Made by a program: the position numbers and the translations under genes
DNA from: an uncultured Prevotella sp.
Lineage (GTDB): Bacteria; Bacteroidota; Bacteroidia; Bacteroidales; Bacteroidaceae
Direction of reading: 5' to 3'
Length of the DNA stretch: 17,625 nucleotides
Assembly: GCA_934230115.1 (NCBI GenBank)
Contig: CAKQEI010000054.1
Span: 1 to 17,625 of the forward strand
The notes under the pieces: generated by a model
The model's input: the letters and a program-made list of their open reading frames with translations, nothing else
What the model was told of the DNA's origin: nothing
Database searches by the model: none
In this document: positions 14,587 through 17,625 of the stretch, one piece after another
Position numbering within the stretch: the stretch's first letter is position 1
How the letters are laid out: each line of letters starts with the position of its first letter

Positions 14587-15606
14587 CTATCCCCTTGTGC
14601 TTTGTCTGATGATGAGTCTTGTGCGCACCACTCTTTTCTCAATCTTTTCCTTGGGTGAAATGCCCTCCACCTTGTCCATGAGAATATTGGCAGCCTCTTC
14701 GCCCACTTTCGATCCGCGTTGCTCCACGGTAGTGAGCTGCGGGTCGCAGGCAATGGCACGCTCACCGTTGGTGAATCCGCACACCGATATGTCGTCAGGC
14801 ACTCTGAATCCCATGTGCTTGGCAGTGTAGAGCACGCCGATGGCAGTGTCGTCATTCACACAGAAGAAGGCATCCGGGCGGTCGTCTCTTTTTAATATGT
14901 CTGGAGTAATCTTCTCTGCCTCCTCGCGGTTGTCGCATACGAACGTGAGCGACGGGTCGGGTTGCATTCCAGCTTTAAGCAGTGCATCGCGGTAGCCGTT
15001 GTAGCGGTTTCGTCCGAGCACGGTGTTGCCATGCATACCGTAGTAGGCAATGCGCTTGCATCCCGTTGCGGCAAGATGAGCCACAGCCGAGAAGGCACCT
15101 TGGTAGTCGTCCACCACCACGAGCGAGGCGTTGATGCCATTGCAGATGCGGTCGTAGAAGACAAGAGGAATGCCGCGGTCGATGAGCGACTGGAAGTGCT
15201 CATAGTGGTTTGTCTCTTTGGCTTGCGACACTATCACTCCGCACACCTGGTGGGCTTCGAACATCTGGCACAGCTGCACCTCGCGTTCATACGACTCGCG
15301 TGATGTTGTGGCAATGATGCGGAAGTCGCGTTTCGAGGCAGCCGCCTCAATACCGTTGAGGATGGTAGAGAAATAATAGTGGGTAAACTCTGGCACGATA
15401 ACGCCAATCACTTTCACCGGCATACGTCGTGAGTTGCGTAGTGACTTGGCGATGTCGTTTGGGTAGAAATTGTTGGCGCGTGCGTAGTCGCATATTGCTT
15501 CGCACTTCTCCTTATTAACTCGATTTGAGCCGTTGAGGGCTCTTGACACAGTGGCTATCGACACTCCGAAATGTTCGGCAATGTCCTTCATCGTTGTCGG
15601 TTGCAT
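14587..15606 (-). CDS. LacI-family transcriptional regulator
   Basis: A 339-residue one-component regulator. The helix-turn-helix MKDIAEHFGVSIATVSRALN lies at residues 6-25. The hinge YPNDIAKSLR follows at 48-57, then a periplasmic-binding-protein-like effector domain (VKVIGVIVPEFTHYYFS onward, with FYDRI, FFCVNDDTAIGVL and ISVCGFTNGE). Length and layout are standard. The operators it most likely reads are the two TGCAAACGTTTACA sites at 15777-15809, which have the CG-centred dyad of this family. It precedes the MFS gene and diverges from the SusC-type gene, so it should control uptake of one glycan. The ligand is unknown. Start chosen at the most upstream ATG; the Met at residue 6 is an alternative. 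Confidence 0.93.
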   Translation of the reverse strand: MQPTTMKDIAEHFGVSIATVSRALNGSNRVNKEKCEAICDYARANNFYPNDIAKSLRNSRRMPVKVIGVIVPEFTHYYFSTILNGIEAAASKRDFRIIATTSRESYEREVQLCQMFEAHQVCGVIVSQAKETNHYEHFQSLIDRGIPLVFYDRICNGINASLVVVDDYQGAFSAVAHLAATGCKRIAYYGMHGNTVLGRNRYNGYRDALLKAGMQPDPSLTFVCDNREEAEKITPDILKRDDRPDAFFCVNDDTAIGVLYTAKHMGFRVPDDISVCGFTNGERAIACDPQLTTVEQRGSKVGEEAANILMDKVEGISPKEKIEKRVVRTRLIIRQSTRG

Positions 15607-15640
15607 TTTTTTTGTAGGGTTTGGGGTTTGTTTTTTTCTG

Positions 15641-15681
15641 TCTTTATCTTATTGAAGATTGTCTTTATCTTACTGAAGATT
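15641..15681. repeat. Tandem 20-bp repeat in the LacI gene leader
   Basis: TCTTTATCTTATTGAAGATT at 15641-15660 recurs at 15662-15681 with one base changed, a 21-bp period. It lies in the roughly 100-base untranslated leader of the regulator. It may be a slippage product or a pair of protein-binding sites. Confidence 0.75.
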
Positions 15682-15714
15682 TTTGTTATCTTGGTTTATT
15701 TTTTTTTCACGCTG

Positions 15715-15744
15715 CAAAGTTATCACATTATTTTTATATGGCAA
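15715..15744 (-). promoter_or_regulatory. Promoter of the LacI-MFS operon
   Basis: On the minus strand, TTG (15744-15742) is followed after exactly 19 bp by TAACTTTG (15722-15715), fitting the Bacteroidota consensus. Transcription would start near 15708, giving a leader of about 100 bases. Confidence 0.7.
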
Positions 15745-15773
15745 TGCAATGTTGTTTTTTGATGCATGTCAAA

Positions 15774-15812
15774 GCGTGCAAACGTTTACATCGTTTGCAA
15801 ACGTTTACACGC
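15774..15812. promoter_or_regulatory. Tandem LacI-type operators in a larger dyad
   Basis: TGCAAACGTTTACA occurs identically at 15777-15790 and 15796-15809, 19 bp apart. Between them CGTTTGCAAACG (15792-15803) is a perfect palindrome. The whole block from GCGTG (15774) to CACGC (15812) is a near-perfect dyad. Such CG-centred sites are typical of LacI-family proteins. The block is upstream of both divergent promoters (about 70-105 bases from each presumed start), a place more suited to activation or looping than to simple blocking. Confidence 0.8.
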
Positions 15813-15864
15813 TGAAAATAAAACATTTAGCATAAAAAATAATACAAGATATTGAATAAGATGA

Positions 15865-15872
15865 TAATTTTG
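15865..15872 (+). promoter_or_regulatory. Putative -7 element of the SusC-type gene promoter
   Basis: TAATTTTG followed by CATC matches TAnnTTTG and would give a leader of about 78 bases. No TTTG is present 19-21 bp upstream, which fits a promoter that needs an activator bound at the upstream operator block. Confidence 0.55.
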
Positions 15873-15955
15873 CATCAGAGTTCAATAAGAACCCCAAAAA
15901 GGAGACAATTAAAAACCGCAATTTCTAACAATTTATTATAATATCAAAAGCTACA

Positions 15956-17625
15956 ATGATGAAGCAGGTTAAATTCCAAAGTGCTATCAGAACAGCTGCG
16001 CTTGGCGCAACAATGTTTCTGTCGGCAAGTGCCTTTGCACAGCAGATGGTTGTGAAGGGCCATGTAGTAGACGAGACCGGCGAACCAGTCATCGGTGCTT
16101 CCGTCAAGGTTGTTGGCGGACAGACGGGTGCAGTGACCGACCTCGACGGCAACTTCTCGATTTCAGCCGATAAGAAGGCTGTGCTTGAAATCACCTACAT
16201 CGGCTATGAGCCGGTAAAGATTCAGGCAGGTCAGAATCTTAAGATCAAGCTCGCCAACACATCCACCACTCTTAACGACGTAGTTGTGATTGGTTATGGT
16301 GTAGCTAAGAAGAACGACCTTACTGGTTCGGTGACAGCTCTTAAGCCAGACGAGAAGAACCATGGTATCATTACTTCGGCTCAGGACATGATCCAAGGTA
16401 AGATTGCCGGTGTAAATGTAAACTCTGCATCAGGTGCTCCTGGTGATGGTGCACAGATTCGTATTCGTGGTGGTGCTTCTTTGACAGCAAGCAACAACCC
16501 GTTGATTGTTATCGACGGTATGCCAATGGATAACAATGACACTAAGGGTGTTAATAACCCTTTGTCTCTTGTCAATCCAAATGATATCGAGAGCTTCACT
16601 GTATTGAAGGACGCTTCGGCAACAGCCATCTATGGTTCGCGTGGTTCTAACGGTGTTATCATCATTACAACAAAGAAGGGTCGCAGCGGCCAGAAGCCTC
16701 AGGTTTCTTACAATGGTACAGTCTCTGTAAGCACAATTGCCAAGAAGCTGGACGTGATGAACGCATCAGAATATGTTGACTTCATCAAGAATTATTACGG
16801 CGAGGATTCTTCTGCCTACCAAGGCTTAGGCTGGAAGGAGTTCAATGCAGACGGCACACCAAACTATGCTGCCGGCACATACGACACCGACTGGCAGGAC
16901 GAAATATATCGTAATGGCATCAGCCAGGAGCACAATGTAAGCTTGACAGGTGGCATCAACAAGCAGTCTTGGTCTATGCCTTATCGTGTCAGCGTAGGCT
17001 ACACTGGTCAGGAAGGTATCTTGAAGGGTTCAGACTACAAGCGTGTTACCGCAGGCTTCAACATCAATCCTTCATTGCTCGACAAGCACCTCAACATCAA
17101 CATCAACGGTAAGTATTCTTACTCAAAGACAGTTCCTGGTGGAACAGATGCTATTGGCGCAGCTATCAACATGGATCCTACTCGCCCTGTAAAGAGCAAC
17201 GACGAGAAATTCAAGAACTGGGGAGGTTATTGGCAGTGGGCACTATCTACTACAGCATACGACCCAACATTCCCATACAATCGCAATGATGACGCTCCTA
17301 CAAACCCAGTAGAAAAGGTAGAGAACTACGACTTCTACAAGAGTGCACACGTTCTCTTGGGCAACGTAGAGGCTGACTATAAGATTCATGGCTTCGAAGA
17401 CCTTCATTTGCATGCTAACTTAGCCGGTGAATATACAACCGGTGGTGAGTACAACACCAATAATCCTCAATCTACATACGGATTCTACTATGGTGGCAAC
17501 AGCGAGAACAAGGAGAAGAAGTATAACCTCTTGGCTACAGCCTATGCCCAGTACACCAAGGACTTCAACAAGGCCAACCACTTCGACATCATGGCTGGTT
17601 ATGAATATAGCCACATGAAGTATTG
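15956..17625 (+). CDS. SusC/RagA-family TonB-dependent receptor, 5' part
   Basis: The reading frame stays open from the ATG at 15956 (a second ATG follows at 15959) to the window end, 556 codons of a protein usually near 1000. A signal peptide ends around AFA-QQ (residues 28-30). A carboxypeptidase-D-like domain follows at about 31-100 (VKGHVVDETGEPVIGASV), then LNDVVVIGYG (106-115), possibly the TonB box. The plug domain at about 118-240 carries the SusC blocks ASGAPGDGAQIRIRGG, NPLIVIDGMPM and ASATAIYGSRGSNGVIIITT. The rest is barrel. It acts in the outer membrane with a SusD lipoprotein, expected next but outside the window, to import oligosaccharides using TonB energy. Confidence 0.96.
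   Translation, partial: MMKQVKFQSAIRTAALGATMFLSASAFAQQMVVKGHVVDETGEPVIGASVKVVGGQTGAVTDLDGNFSISADKKAVLEITYIGYEPVKIQAGQNLKIKLANTSTTLNDVVVIGYGVAKKNDLTGSVTALKPDEKNHGIITSAQDMIQGKIAGVNVNSASGAPGDGAQIRIRGGASLTASNNPLIVIDGMPMDNNDTKGVNNPLSLVNPNDIESFTVLKDASATAIYGSRGSNGVIIITTKKGRSGQKPQVSYNGTVSVSTIAKKLDVMNASEYVDFIKNYYGEDSSAYQGLGWKEFNADGTPNYAAGTYDTDWQDEIYRNGISQEHNVSLTGGINKQSWSMPYRVSVGYTGQEGILKGSDYKRVTAGFNINPSLLDKHLNININGKYSYSKTVPGGTDAIGAAINMDPTRPVKSNDEKFKNWGGYWQWALSTTAYDPTFPYNRNDDAPTNPVEKVENYDFYKSAHVLLGNVEADYKIHGFEDLHLHANLAGEYTTGGEYNTNNPQSTYGFYYGGNSENKEKKYNLLATAYAQYTKDFNKANHFDIMAGYEYSHMKY

Noticed and set aside
15777..15809. Repeats at the operators as a CRISPR or integration site
   Set aside because: There are only two 14-bp copies, with CG-centred dyad symmetry, next to a LacI gene; this is explained by operators.

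Overview
The window reads as chromosomal DNA from a member of the Bacteroidota, most likely order Bacteroidales and close to Prevotella/Segatella. This rests on the gene content: a type III glutamine synthetase, LL-diaminopimelate aminotransferase, a SusC-type TonB-dependent receptor and an SLC45-like MFS sugar transporter. It also rests on promoter elements of the Bacteroidota form (TTTG or TTG, about 19 bp, TAnnTTTG) and on the lack of clear Shine-Dalgarno sequences before most starts. The species is inferred, not proven.

Layout. Bases 1-71 hold the 3' end of a 5S rRNA gene and its strong terminator, so an rRNA operon ends here. Bases 232-2355 form a small ABC export-type operon (ATPase, six-helix permease, YtrA-type GntR repressor). 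A near-perfect promoter drives it, with an AGTGTA-N12-TACACT palindrome over the presumed start of transcription. At 2426-3421 lies a YqiA-like alpha/beta hydrolase fused to a degenerate 5'(3')-deoxyribonucleotidase-like HAD domain. A convergent gap with a very long hairpin and short direct repeats separates it from trpS on the minus strand.

Bases 4926-13112 are a nitrogen and amino-acid island arranged around a divergent control region (9337-9661). Leftward runs dapF-dapL-glnN (meso-diaminopimelate synthesis plus ammonia assimilation by glutamine synthetase III). Rightward runs glnK-amtB-asnB (P-II sensor, ammonium channel, glutamine-dependent asparagine synthetase). The control region contains a perfect 15-bp inverted repeat lying upstream of both promoter-like elements. 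It is a good candidate binding site for a nitrogen-responsive regulator.

Bases 13199 to the end are a sugar-uptake locus. A LacI-family regulator and an MFS transporter are read leftward, and a SusC-type receptor, cut by the window edge, is read rightward. Two identical 14-bp LacI-type operators sit midway between the divergent promoters, upstream of both. SusD and glycoside hydrolase genes are expected beyond the right edge, so the substrate cannot be settled from this window.

I see no CRISPR array, insertion sequence, prophage or defence system. The most unusual items are the hydrolase-HAD fusion with lost catalytic residues, the altered P-II T-loop, the two divergent control regions with symmetrical operators, and the convergent-gene hairpin with its repeat family.
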